Assembly: GCF_004348995.1 (NCBI RefSeq)
Contig: NZ_SMKQ01000003.1
Span: 1-64,000, forward strand
Direction of reading: 5' to 3'
Source of the DNA: Nonomuraea terrae
GTDB taxonomy: Bacteria > Actinomycetota > Actinomycetes > Streptosporangiales > Streptosporangiaceae
DNA: 64,000 nucleotides
The notes beneath the pieces are model-generated. The model was not told where the DNA came from and ran no database searches. It saw nothing but the letters and a program-made list of their open reading frames with translations. Each line of letters begins with the position of its first letter. Position 1 is the first letter of the stretch. Shown piece after piece: positions 9,499 to 17,865 of this stretch. The position numbers and the translations under genes were made by a program.

Positions 9499-12400
9499 TT
9501 GTCCGCGCCGTATGCAGACTTCATACCGCTACTCGTGCTGGCCGTCGTCGCGGCGGCCTTCCTCGCTCGCCGGTCCCGCAACCGGTCCTGGCCTCTCAAG
9601 GTGCTGCTGGTCACCGGTGCGGCGCTGTGGATGGCCCTGGCCGGAGGGTCGATGTGGCTGATGAGCCACGCGATCGCCGAGAGGCTGCCCAGCGCTCAGG
9701 TACCCACACGACACCCCTGCGCCGGGCAGGAGCCCAGGAGATTCGACGTCTCCCTGATCAACGTGCCGCTGTTCGTCAACCGCTTCGGTGACGTGGTGCC
9801 CGAAGGACGCATGTACGTCCTCGACAAGAACATCGCGGAGGTGCGCGCCACCTATGCGCAGGCCGCCGACCCGCGACAGGGATCGCTGAACGACCTGATC
9901 GAGCCGCTCACCCTGCGCGCCAACCAGGGCGACTGCATCAAGGTGCGCTTCACCAACCGGCTCAACGAACCGGCGCCGCCACTGAACAGGGAGATCCGCG
10001 ACAACGCGATCTTCACGCTGCCGGGTGAGATCCTGCGGCCCCCCGGTACGGTGACCCGCAGACCGCGGGAGTTCGCGCCCGCCCTGAGCGTTCCGGAGAT
10101 CGACTTCGACCCCGCGAAGGCCCCGAACGCCTCCATGCACTTCGACGGCCTCGACTACGACGTCAAGCGCTCGGACGGCACCGTGGTGGGCAACAACCCG
10201 GACTCCACCGCCCGGCCCGGCGAGACCATCACCTACAGTCTGCACGCCAACACGCAGGGGCAGTTCCAGTTCAAGGACGGGGCGGACTTCACCTCCCAGC
10301 AGACCCGGCCGATCGACCGCAACGGCGACGTGCGCTTCATCGGCTCGCACGCGTTCGGCGCGTTCGGCGCGTTCGTCATCGAGGAGCCCGGGGCAAGATG
10401 GGTGGACTCCCACACCGGCGAGCCGCTGGAGTCCGGGACGCGGGCCGTCATCAAGCGGCCGAACGGCGTGGACTTCCGTGAGCACGTGCTGTTCATGCAC
10501 GACGAGGTGGAGGCAGAGCCGGGCATCCTCACCCGGCTCTGCCGCGCCAACGACGATGTGGCACCGTCCAGCTCGGAGTGTGTGCGACCCACGAGAGCGC
10601 AGCTCAGGCTGCTGACCAGAGGAACGCTGCCCGGTCTCGGCGGCGGCGACGCCGACGCCCTGGTGCAGGGCGAGATCCCGACCAAGCTCGAGTGGTTCGC
10701 CTTCAACTACCGCTCCGAGCCCGCGCACAACCGCGAGGAGGTGGGCTGCCCGGCAGCCAGGCGCGCCGCTCAGGGGTTCGACGCTGAGCGCTGCATCGGT
10801 GAGGAGACGTCACTTTCCTCGTGGGCGTACGGCGACCCGGGAGGCGGCGACCTGGTGTTCGAGAACTACCGGGCCGAGCCGACCCAGATCCGGCTGCTGC
10901 ATCCCGGCGAGTTCGAGACCCACACCTTCCACTGGCACGTCAACCGCTGGCTGTTCGACCCGGAGGACGAGGGCGGTATCGACGAGATCAGCCGGCCCGA
11001 CCACCTCACGAGGAGGACCAACATCCTCGACGTGCAGGCGGTCTCCCCGGGAAGCCACTACGGCCTGGTGGCCCAGGGTGGCGCGGGGGCGGAGCGTGAG
11101 GGCAAGCCGGCGACCTTCGGCGACGTCATCTTCCACTGCCACCTCTATCCGCACTTCTTCGACGGCATGTGGGGTCTCAACCGCACGCTGGACAAGCTGT
11201 CGGACGGAACACGGAAGAACCCTGACGGCACACCCGTGCCGCCACTGTTCCCGCTGCCGGACTTCGACTACCAGCTCGATGTCCCCGGGGTTCAGCCACC
11301 TCCGGCGCCCACGCCGGAAACCCCGGGCTTCCCGAACTTCGTCCCGGGGGTGTTCGGCTTCAAGGCGCCGAAGCCGCCGCTCGGGGTCGCCGATCGGTCG
11401 CCGGGCGGAGTCTTCCCGCCGACCCCTCTGGAGAGGGCGGCGGCCGACCCAGGCGGGCAGCTGCCGGGGGCCTTCTTCCAGGATCCGTGTCCCCCGGGAC
11501 GTCCCGTCAAGACGTTCAAGGTCGCGGTCATCCAGATCGAGCAGCAGTACAACCCGGAGTTGGAATGGACCAACCCGCAGGCACGTGTCTATGTGCTGCA
11601 GTCCGACAAACAGGCGGTGCTGAACGGCAAGAAACCGGAGCCCTTCGCGCCCATCCTCAACGTCGGCGACTGCGTGGTCTACAAGATGACCAACGAGTTG
11701 CCGCGAAGATTCGGCGGTACGGTCTTCGACCGCCTGCAGATCACCAATGAAGTCAGCATTCATCAGCACATGGTGCATTTCGACGTGCTGTCGTCCGACG
11801 GAGCCGCCAACGGCTGGAACTACGACGAGGGCGCCGACACAGGTCAGACGATCATCTACCGCAATTACGTGCACGAGAACGTGAAGACGAACTCGTTCCA
11901 CGACCACTTCTTCCCGAACATCCATCAGAAGAACGGGCTTTTCGGCGGCGCGACCATCCACCCGGCCGGGTGCGTGCCCGCACTGCCGCACTCCAGAACG
12001 AGGCCGGCCATCGGCACCGTCTTCGACGTGCACTGCGAGCCGACGGTCGACGTCAACAACCGGCCCACGGACGGCGTCGACTACCGCAACTTCTCCCTCT
12101 TCATCGAGGACCACGTGCCGTTGTTCCAGCCGAACGACCCGAGGACGCGTGACGACGACAGGTTCGAGACCCCGTTCGGGGTGCCGATCTTCCCGGCCAA
12201 GTTCCCGTCGAGCGTCGATGACCAGGGCGGCATGGGGGTCAACTACCGGTTGGAGCCGTTCGAGGCCCGCAGGGACAGGGATCCGGCGACCTTGTTCGAC
12301 TCGGCGGTCCACGGGGAGCCGTTCACCCCGCTGTTGAAGGCGTTCCAGGGCGATCCGGTGAAGTTCCGGCTCTTCCAGCTCTCGCAAGAGGAGTCGCACG

Positions 12401-14163
12401 GATTCAACCTCGACCAGTTTCGGTGGAGGTTCGAGCCTGAGGATCCCGCGTCGAACGTCGTCGGAGCACAGCACATCGGCATGCTCGAATACTTCGACGT
12501 GGTTCCCCCAGCGGACGAACCACCGCCGCCGACACGGGACATGCGGGTGCTCGACTACCAGTACAACTACGCCGGCGCGGATGACTGGTTCCTCGGGGAC
12601 TGGGGACTGTTCCGCATCTTCTCCTGCTCCAATCCGAGCTCCGGGAGGGCGCCGATCCGCGAGCTGCCGGACTTCCCGCGGGACACCTGCACGGGTGAGG
12701 ACGGCGAGCGCGACGACCGGCTGACCGAGTTGGTGTCGGCTCGGCACCAAGCCCGGCCGACACATTGCCGGACCGGCCAGAACCGGACCTTCGACATCAT
12801 CGCCATGAACAAGGACATCACCTACAACAAGTCCGGCGATCATGACCCGAACGGCCTGATGTACGCGCTGGCGTCCGACGAGCAGGCGCTGCGTGACGGC
12901 ACGAAGCAACCCGAGCCACTGGTGATCAGAGCGAACGCGGGCGACTGCGTGACGGTCAACTTCACCAACAAACTCGATCCGCGGAAGATGAAACCGCACT
13001 GCCACGAGGCGCTGGAACCGGGGCAGCTCGGCTTCAAGGAGAACGAGGTGCGCTTCCCGCAGTGCCTCCAGCGACCGCCCCAGGACGAGGAGAACGTGCC
13101 CGGCTTCAAGCCCTTCCCGGTGAGCGCCAAGGCGTCGATCAGCCCGCAACTCGTCCAGGCGCTGCCACCCAAGGCGGTGGCACCCGGGCGCAGCATCCGG
13201 TACCACTGGACGCTGCCCAGGGACACGATCGGGATGGCGCTGCTGCGGGATCACGCCGACGTACAGAACCATCTGCACCACGGCCTGTACGGGGCGCTGA
13301 TCATCGAGGAGCCCGGCTCCGCGTATCTGGACCCGAAGACCGGCCGGCCGCTGAGCAGCGGCACCAGCGCGGTGGTCACCCACCCGGCGAAGCCGGACTT
13401 CCGGGAGAACATCGTCCTGATGAACAGCGACCTGGCGCTGTTCCGCAAGGACACGAACAACAACCCGATGGACGACAAGCCGGTGCCGGACAACTTCGAC
13501 CTGGTGCTCGAGCCGAGCCGGGAGGCCGACGACCCGGAGGACCAGGGGGAGTTCTCCATCAACTACACGAACGAACCCTGGTCCCACCGGTTCGCCGTGG
13601 ACCAGAACATCACCAACATCTTCAGCTCCATCGTGCACGGTGACCCGGCCACGCCGGTGTTCCAGGCGTACGCCGGCGACAGGACGGTCTTCCGGGTCGG
13701 ACAGGCCGTGGGCGACCCGCGCTCCACGAGCTTCGCCCTGCACGCGCACACCTGGCGCCGGTCGCCCGCCGACCCGCAGTCCCAGATCGCGGCCACCCAG
13801 GGGCAGTTCAACCCGGGCAGTGTCTACAACATCGTTCCGGGAGTGGTCTACGACATCGTCGCCGACCCGGCGAGCACCGGCGGGGCCGGCGGGTACCGCC
13901 ACGTGCCGGGCGACTATCTCTACCGCTCCAGCACGCTGCCCCGTCACCTCAACGGTGGACAGTGGGGGCTGTTCCGGGTGCACGCCACGCTCCGGCCTGA
14001 CCTGATCCCGCTGCCCGACCGCCGGACGCGGGAAGGAGACCGGGAGCGGGTCGAGCAGCGGCCGCCGTACGAGCGGGACGATGGCCATGAGCCCACCGAG
14101 TCGGAGCTGCCGTACGCGTGGTTCGGCGCGGCGGGGCAGAGTAACGGGCGGCGGTCGCGATGA
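9499..14163 (+). CDS. Giant six-cupredoxin multicopper oxidase, membrane anchored
   Basis: A 1554-residue protein with two N-terminal hydrophobic segments (about 8-21 and 35-55), then three tandem pairs of cupredoxin-like domains. All four multicopper oxidase motifs occur, but in the order H475-x2-H478-x-H480, H546-C547-H548-x3-H552-x4-M557, H755-x-H757, H801-x-H803. This gives type 1 ligands and eight trinuclear-cluster histidines at the join of pairs 1 and 2. The equivalent sites are degenerate elsewhere: HFD at 214-216, YNYAGADDW in pair 2, YRSSTLPRH in pair 3. Pair 3 keeps H1252, H1258 and H1415-x-H1417. Ceruloplasmin and MnxG are the closest plans. Substrate is unknown; metal oxidation is possible. 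TTG start after AGGAGG (9489-9494). It overlaps the next gene by ATGA. Confidence 0.85.
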   Translation: MSAPYADFIPLLVLAVVAAAFLARRSRNRSWPLKVLLVTGAALWMALAGGSMWLMSHAIAERLPSAQVPTRHPCAGQEPRRFDVSLINVPLFVNRFGDVVPEGRMYVLDKNIAEVRATYAQAADPRQGSLNDLIEPLTLRANQGDCIKVRFTNRLNEPAPPLNREIRDNAIFTLPGEILRPPGTVTRRPREFAPALSVPEIDFDPAKAPNASMHFDGLDYDVKRSDGTVVGNNPDSTARPGETITYSLHANTQGQFQFKDGADFTSQQTRPIDRNGDVRFIGSHAFGAFGAFVIEEPGARWVDSHTGEPLESGTRAVIKRPNGVDFREHVLFMHDEVEAEPGILTRLCRANDDVAPSSSECVRPTRAQLRLLTRGTLPGLGGGDADALVQGEIPTKLEWFAFNYRSEPAHNREEVGCPAARRAAQGFDAERCIGEETSLSSWAYGDPGGGDLVFENYRAEPTQIRLLHPGEFETHTFHWHVNRWLFDPEDEGGIDEISRPDHLTRRTNILDVQAVSPGSHYGLVAQGGAGAEREGKPATFGDVIFHCHLYPHFFDGMWGLNRTLDKLSDGTRKNPDGTPVPPLFPLPDFDYQLDVPGVQPPPAPTPETPGFPNFVPGVFGFKAPKPPLGVADRSPGGVFPPTPLERAAADPGGQLPGAFFQDPCPPGRPVKTFKVAVIQIEQQYNPELEWTNPQARVYVLQSDKQAVLNGKKPEPFAPILNVGDCVVYKMTNELPRRFGGTVFDRLQITNEVSIHQHMVHFDVLSSDGAANGWNYDEGADTGQTIIYRNYVHENVKTNSFHDHFFPNIHQKNGLFGGATIHPAGCVPALPHSRTRPAIGTVFDVHCEPTVDVNNRPTDGVDYRNFSLFIEDHVPLFQPNDPRTRDDDRFETPFGVPIFPAKFPSSVDDQGGMGVNYRLEPFEARRDRDPATLFDSAVHGEPFTPLLKAFQGDPVKFRLFQLSQEESHGFNLDQFRWRFEPEDPASNVVGAQHIGMLEYFDVVPPADEPPPPTRDMRVLDYQYNYAGADDWFLGDWGLFRIFSCSNPSSGRAPIRELPDFPRDTCTGEDGERDDRLTELVSARHQARPTHCRTGQNRTFDIIAMNKDITYNKSGDHDPNGLMYALASDEQALRDGTKQPEPLVIRANAGDCVTVNFTNKLDPRKMKPHCHEALEPGQLGFKENEVRFPQCLQRPPQDEENVPGFKPFPVSAKASISPQLVQALPPKAVAPGRSIRYHWTLPRDTIGMALLRDHADVQNHLHHGLYGALIIEEPGSAYLDPKTGRPLSSGTSAVVTHPAKPDFRENIVLMNSDLALFRKDTNNNPMDDKPVPDNFDLVLEPSREADDPEDQGEFSINYTNEPWSHRFAVDQNITNIFSSIVHGDPATPVFQAYAGDRTVFRVGQAVGDPRSTSFALHAHTWRRSPADPQSQIAATQGQFNPGSVYNIVPGVVYDIVADPASTGGAGGYRHVPGDYLYRSSTLPRHLNGGQWGLFRVHATLRPDLIPLPDRRTREGDRERVEQRPPYERDDGHEPTESELPYAWFGAAGQSNGRRSR

Positions 14164-14768
14164 GGCTGATGAGCAAGCTCAGGCCAGAGCACGACCGGCA
14201 GCCCGGTGCGCCGGCGCCGGCCCGCCGACCGGCCCCGGCCGGACGACGCCGGCCGCGCGCATCCGCGGGGCTGACGCCGTTCCGCCACGGCCTGCTGCTC
14301 GGCGGCTGCGTCGGGATGACGTTCGCCCTGGCCATCGGGGTGGTCGGCTTCCTCGTCACCCGGCCGACGGCGCCGGTCGCCGGCCCGGCGGCCGGTGCGC
14401 AGCCGGCGGCTCTGGGAGCGGCCGCGGCCCGGTCGGCGGCGGCGATCGATGTGACCGCCACCCACCTCGGTGACCTCCAGGTACGGATCGAGGCCCAGGT
14501 GAGTGCGCCGCGCACCTACGACCCGATCACCAGGGCGCAGGTCGTCGCCTGGACGGACATGGTCGCCATGCCGATGGCCCACCGGGAGGGGCCCATCGTC
14601 ATGACCGAGGTGCCCGGGCGACCCGGCACCTACCAGGCGCTCACGAAGGTGGCGATGGTCGGGGAGTACAACATCACCGTCGAGACGCGCCAGCCGATGG
14701 CGTCCAAGGCCGACAGGCGGCTGGAAGTGCAGGAGGTGAGTAAGGGGGCTGAGGCCCGCACGCGCTGA
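14160..14768 (+). CDS. Membrane-anchored YtkA/FixH-like domain protein
   Basis: It starts inside the oxidase stop codon (ATGA), so the two are coupled. The 202-residue product has a basic proline-rich cytoplasmic start, one membrane helix (about 43-68), then a beta-rich external domain. The stretch MVAMPMAHREGPIVMTEVPG followed by GTYQALTKVAMVGEYNITVE resembles YtkA/FixH-like immunoglobulin-fold domains, where the MPMxH region is a possible copper ligand. Such domains occur in copper handling and oxidase assembly, so metal delivery to the oxidase or a structural partnership is a reasonable inference. The family call rests on motif pattern only. Confidence 0.65.
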   Translation: MRLMSKLRPEHDRQPGAPAPARRPAPAGRRRPRASAGLTPFRHGLLLGGCVGMTFALAIGVVGFLVTRPTAPVAGPAAGAQPAALGAAAARSAAAIDVTATHLGDLQVRIEAQVSAPRTYDPITRAQVVAWTDMVAMPMAHREGPIVMTEVPGRPGTYQALTKVAMVGEYNITVETRQPMASKADRRLEVQEVSKGAEARTR

Positions 14769-14769
14769 T

Positions 14770-14839
14770 GGCGCCGTGGCCGGCCACGGCGCCCTTCTGC
14801 TCCGGTCCGTTCCGGGCGCGAGGGCCGCGCCCGGAACGG
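14770..14839. terminator. Tandem hairpins between convergent genes
   Basis: Two strong inverted repeats sit between the ends of the oxidase operon and the convergent lipoprotein gene. The first is a perfect 24-bp palindrome (14770-14793). The second has 14-bp arms (14807-14820 and 14826-14839) around a 5-base loop. Neither has a long T-tract, which is usual for actinobacterial terminators. Both could stop transcription from either side. Confidence 0.7.
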
Positions 14840-14853
14840 CTGGGCGCGGGGTG

Positions 14854-15453
14854 TCAGCGCAGGGTGACGGCGGTGACGCGCCAGGGGTCGCCGCGCTGGT
14901 CGCGCTGCAGGGCGACGAACGCGGTCATGGTGAGCGGCCGGCCACGCCAGCCGTCGGCGCCGATCGGGGTGACGGCGAGCTGCCACTGGCGGTAGGCGTG
15001 GGTCGCGGTGTCGGGTGGCCGCGTGTCACGGCCTGCGGTCAGGGTCGGCCGCGTGCGCGCGCGGTGGGCGGCCCACGTGGTCCAGGCGGCATCCGTGCCG
15101 ACCCGCGGTCCGGTCCGCAGGTCCGCCAGGTAGGCCGGGGTCAGCCAGCCGGCGGCGCGCAGGACGGCATCGCGCTGATCGCGGTCGGTGGTGGTGTCGA
15201 TGCTCCACATGGTGGTCAGGACGGCGGTGCTGACGGCGTCGGCGTCGCGCTGGTCGATCGTGCCGGGATCCGGGGCGGCCGGATCCGGGGCGGCGGTGGT
15301 GGCCGCGTGGCCGGGCGCCGCCGAGGGCTGCCGGGCCGGCGTCTCCCGTACGAGGGCGGACTCGGTGGCGACGCATCCGGCGAGCGTGAGTGTCACGGCG
15401 GCGACGACGGCCGTGACGGTGGGCGGTACGGCACTTCGGGGCTGCGGGCTCAT
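14854..15453 (-). CDS. Lipoprotein of the secretion-like cluster
   Basis: A 199-residue protein with a lipoprotein signal: hydrophobic TVTAVVAAVTLTLAGC puts the acylated Cys near residue 27. An Ala/Pro-rich linker follows, then a soluble domain of about 120 residues (SIDTTTDRDQRDAVLRAAGW to the end) that may have an NTF2/VirB8-like fold. Its ATG at 15453 overlaps the stop of the upstream wall hydrolase gene (ATGA), so the two form an operon divergent from the other secretion genes. It could be an outer-face component of the same apparatus. No specific family recognised. Confidence 0.7.
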   Translation of the reverse strand: MSPQPRSAVPPTVTAVVAAVTLTLAGCVATESALVRETPARQPSAAPGHAATTAAPDPAAPDPGTIDQRDADAVSTAVLTTMWSIDTTTDRDQRDAVLRAAGWLTPAYLADLRTGPRVGTDAAWTTWAAHRARTRPTLTAGRDTRPPDTATHAYRQWQLAVTPIGADGWRGRPLTMTAFVALQRDQRGDPWRVTAVTLR

Positions 15454-16445
15454 GCGTACCTCCGGATGGTCCAGGCGGCTGAGGCGAAGGCGCTCAAGGG
15501 GGCGATGCGGACGACGTCGCCGGGGCGGGGCGCATGGATCACCTGGCCACGGCCCATGTAGATGACGATGTGGCTGATGCCGCGGCCGTCGCGGTGGTCG
15601 ATGCCGATGACGTCGCCGGGCAACAACTGGGCGCGGGGGACCGGGGTGCCGTACTCGGTCGCCTGGGCTGCGGCCAGGTGGGGGAGCTGGACGCGACCGC
15701 CGGAGGCGGCCCAGACGGCATGGAGGACGAGGCCGCTGCAGTCGAAGCCGACGATGCCGCTGCCCCCGCCGATGCCGGGGGTGGGACCGCCTGGGCCGCC
15801 GCCGCCCCAGGAGTAGGGGGTGCCCAGCCAGCGCTGGGCGGTGGCCACCACGGCGGCGCCGAAGCGGGTGGCGCCGATCACCGTGATCGACGTGTCGGTG
15901 TAGTGCGCGACGCGGGCGAGGACGCGGCGGACGTACTCCTGGGTCTCCGGATAGTGCGGGATGCCCTTGTGGCGCAGAACCGCGGCGGGGCCGGCGTTGT
16001 AGGCGGCGAGCATGTTGGAGGTCACGTCCCCGGGCAGCCGCGCGAGGGTGCGGGCGAGGGCGCAGTCGTACCGCGCCATGGCCATGATCGCATCCTCGGG
16101 GTCGTCGGGGCTGGTGACGCCGTCCCCGTCGGCGTCCCGGCCGTAGCCGGTCCAGGTGGCGGGCATGAACTGCGCCATGCCCTGCGCGCCCACGCTGGAT
16201 CGGGCCGTGGGCCGCCAGCCGCTCTCGGCCTCCACCTGGGCGGCGATGAGCGGTGGGCTGACCTGCGGGCACAGCCGGCCGGCCCGGCTGATCCACGCTT
16301 GGTAGGCGGCGGGGACGGTGCCGGGACGCAGCGAGGCCGCCGGGCCCGGCCCCTGCGGACCACCGCTCAGAAGGATCACCAAGCCGATCAGGAGAGCCAG
16401 GAATGCGGCCGTCGCCACGATGGCCAGTTTTCCACCCTTATTCAT
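15450..16445 (-). CDS. Bifunctional cell-wall hydrolase: lytic transglycosylase plus NlpC/P60
   Basis: A 331-residue protein with a membrane helix at about 7-27, then an SLT-type transglycosylase domain (AQVEAESGWRPTARSSVGAQ with the catalytic Glu, GMAQFMPATW, NMLAAYNAGPAAV) and a C-terminal NlpC/P60 peptidase (FDCSGLVLHAVW with the nucleophile Cys; SHIVIYMGRGQVIHA with the His). This pairing is typical of peptidoglycan-opening enzymes of Gram-positive conjugation systems (VirB1/TcpG role). It is divergent from the VirB-like genes across about 300 bp, so it likely opens the wall for that apparatus. It is cotranscribed with the lipoprotein gene. Confidence 0.9.
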   Translation of the reverse strand: MNKGGKLAIVATAAFLALLIGLVILLSGGPQGPGPAASLRPGTVPAAYQAWISRAGRLCPQVSPPLIAAQVEAESGWRPTARSSVGAQGMAQFMPATWTGYGRDADGDGVTSPDDPEDAIMAMARYDCALARTLARLPGDVTSNMLAAYNAGPAAVLRHKGIPHYPETQEYVRRVLARVAHYTDTSITVIGATRFGAAVVATAQRWLGTPYSWGGGGPGGPTPGIGGGSGIVGFDCSGLVLHAVWAASGGRVQLPHLAAAQATEYGTPVPRAQLLPGDVIGIDHRDGRGISHIVIYMGRGQVIHAPRPGDVVRIAPLSAFASAAWTIRRYA

Positions 16446-16753
16446 GACGAACGCGCCCCGATGCCTCTTCTCGCCACAATTTCAATTTCATCAACGCGGA
16501 CTGCCGGCCATTGTGGATGTCGCATCGAAAAAGGTGTCGCTAATGGCCGACCGTGATCCCGCGCAGTAAGGTTTTACCTGGTCAACGGCCCATGTGGCCG
16601 GTTATTCGGATGGTCGGCCGCTGCGGGCGCCCCAGTTTTGGGAGAAATAGGGCGGGGCTTGGTCACTTCTCTACAAGCATGGACCCTGGGACACGGTCAT
16701 GGGGCCGGCGAATTGCACCAGATCATCGCATCTGATCACACCGGAGGACCTTC
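16446..16753. promoter_or_regulatory. Divergent control region of the secretion-like cluster
   Basis: About 308 bp without a convincing gene. It separates the leftward hydrolase-lipoprotein operon from the rightward VirB-like operon and is visibly more AT-rich than its surroundings (for example 16470-16510 and 16600-16670). It must hold the promoters of both. I see no clear paired -35/-10 or operator, and short ORFs here have non-coding composition. Confidence 0.5.
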
Positions 16754-17035
16754 ATGACGTATGTGCTGTCCGATCTGCTCCTGCTCACCGGCGTCCCGGA
16801 CCCGGGCGTGGGAACGCCGCCTCCCGGATCGGAGAAACTCCTGACGGCGCTGGGCTGGGCGGCGTGGATCGTGACCGGGGTGTGCGTGGCCGGGGTGATG
16901 GGCGTGGCCGCCCGGATGGCCCTGGTCCACCACCGCGGCGAGGGCGGCCGGCACGCGGCGGGGTTGGCGTGGGTGATGGCCGCCTGCGTGCTCCTCGGCT
17001 CGGCCTCCGGCCTGGTGGGCGCCCTGCTGTCATGA
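16754..17035 (+). CDS. Small two-helix membrane protein, possibly VirB2/TrbC-like
   Basis: A 93-residue protein, first of the rightward operon, with CGGAGGA ahead of its ATG. It has two hydrophobic helices: ALGWAAWIVTGVCVAGVMGV at about 32-51 and a second at about 72-92 containing WVMAACVLLG. Two-helix products of this size at the head of conjugation operons are often VirB2/TrbC-type pilins or TcpD/TcpE-like components, but there is no diagnostic motif. Its stop overlaps the next start (ATGA). Confidence 0.6.
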   Translation: MTYVLSDLLLLTGVPDPGVGTPPPGSEKLLTALGWAAWIVTGVCVAGVMGVAARMALVHHRGEGGRHAAGLAWVMAACVLLGSASGLVGALLS

Positions 17036-17865
17036 CCTCGACCAGCCGAAGATCCGCCGAGTCGCCCGATCTCTCCACCCCGGCGTCTCCGCACGGTCGT
17101 GGGGTCTCGCGCGGCGCGGCGTTCTGGGCGGCGGCCGTTTTCGTGGCCCTGCTGGCGGTGCCGACCGTGATCGTGCTCGTACTGCCCGACCGAGACTCCA
17201 CCGCGGACCGGCCGTTGCCGCCCGCTCCGTCCGGCTCGACCGCGTCGGCGTCGGCGGCGGCGTCGGCGGCCGCCCCGCCGCCCATGCCCTCCACGTCGTC
17301 CACCACGGGGCCGGGCCGGTGCCCGGCCACCTCCGGGGCGGCCTCCCGGACGTTGCCGACGCAGCCACCCGACGACGTCGTGTGGACGGTGTTCCACGGG
17401 GTCGCCGAACCTGCCTCACGCGAGCACGGCCCGCACCGCAAGGAGGGCGACGTGAACCGCTGCCACACCCGTACGCCGACCGGCGCGCTGATCGCCGCCT
17501 GGCAGATCGCCACGAGATTCGTCCTGGCCGATGACTGGCGGCGCGTCGTCAGGCTTCAGGTGATGCCCGGCCCCGGCCGGGACGCCTACGTCGCTCAGCG
17601 AAGCCGGGTGCGCACCGACACCGGCCGGACCGCCGGCGGCTACGGACAGCTGGCCGCCTTCGCGATCGCCTCCTACACCCCTGACGTCGCCACCGTCCAA
17701 CTGGTCTCCCGCTTCGCGGCCACGGGACATCTGCAGGTCAACACCGTCACCGTGGTGTGGAGCGGCGACGACTGGCGATTGCGGTTGCAGCCCGACGGGT
17801 CGATCAGCCCGAGCCTGCAGGCGGTGACCTCGCTGGCGGGGTTCGTGCCCTGGGGAGGGGTGTGA
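17032..17865 (+). CDS. Bitopic membrane protein with VirB8/TcpC-like domain
   Basis: 277 aa from the ATG at 17032, which overlaps the previous stop. One membrane helix (about 23-46, AAAVFVALLAVPTVIVLVLP) is followed by a Pro/Ser/Ala linker and a soluble domain from about residue 100. The latter part (GALIAAWQIATRFVLADDW, then LVSRFAATGHLQVNTVTVVW) looks like the NTF2-like fold of VirB8/TcpC conjugation scaffolds. Domain order, size and position before a VirB6-like gene support that role; identity was judged by eye. The next gene overlaps by GTGA. Confidence 0.65.
   Translation: MTSTSRRSAESPDLSTPASPHGRGVSRGAAFWAAAVFVALLAVPTVIVLVLPDRDSTADRPLPPAPSGSTASASAAASAAAPPPMPSTSSTTGPGRCPATSGAASRTLPTQPPDDVVWTVFHGVAEPASREHGPHRKEGDVNRCHTRTPTGALIAAWQIATRFVLADDWRRVVRLQVMPGPGRDAYVAQRSRVRTDTGRTAGGYGQLAAFAIASYTPDVATVQLVSRFAATGHLQVNTVTVVWSGDDWRLRLQPDGSISPSLQAVTSLAGFVPWGGV

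Noticed and set aside
10810-14088. Minus-strand open frame of 1092 codons
   Set aside because: Antisense shadow of the multicopper oxidase; no recognisable domain and no ribosome site.
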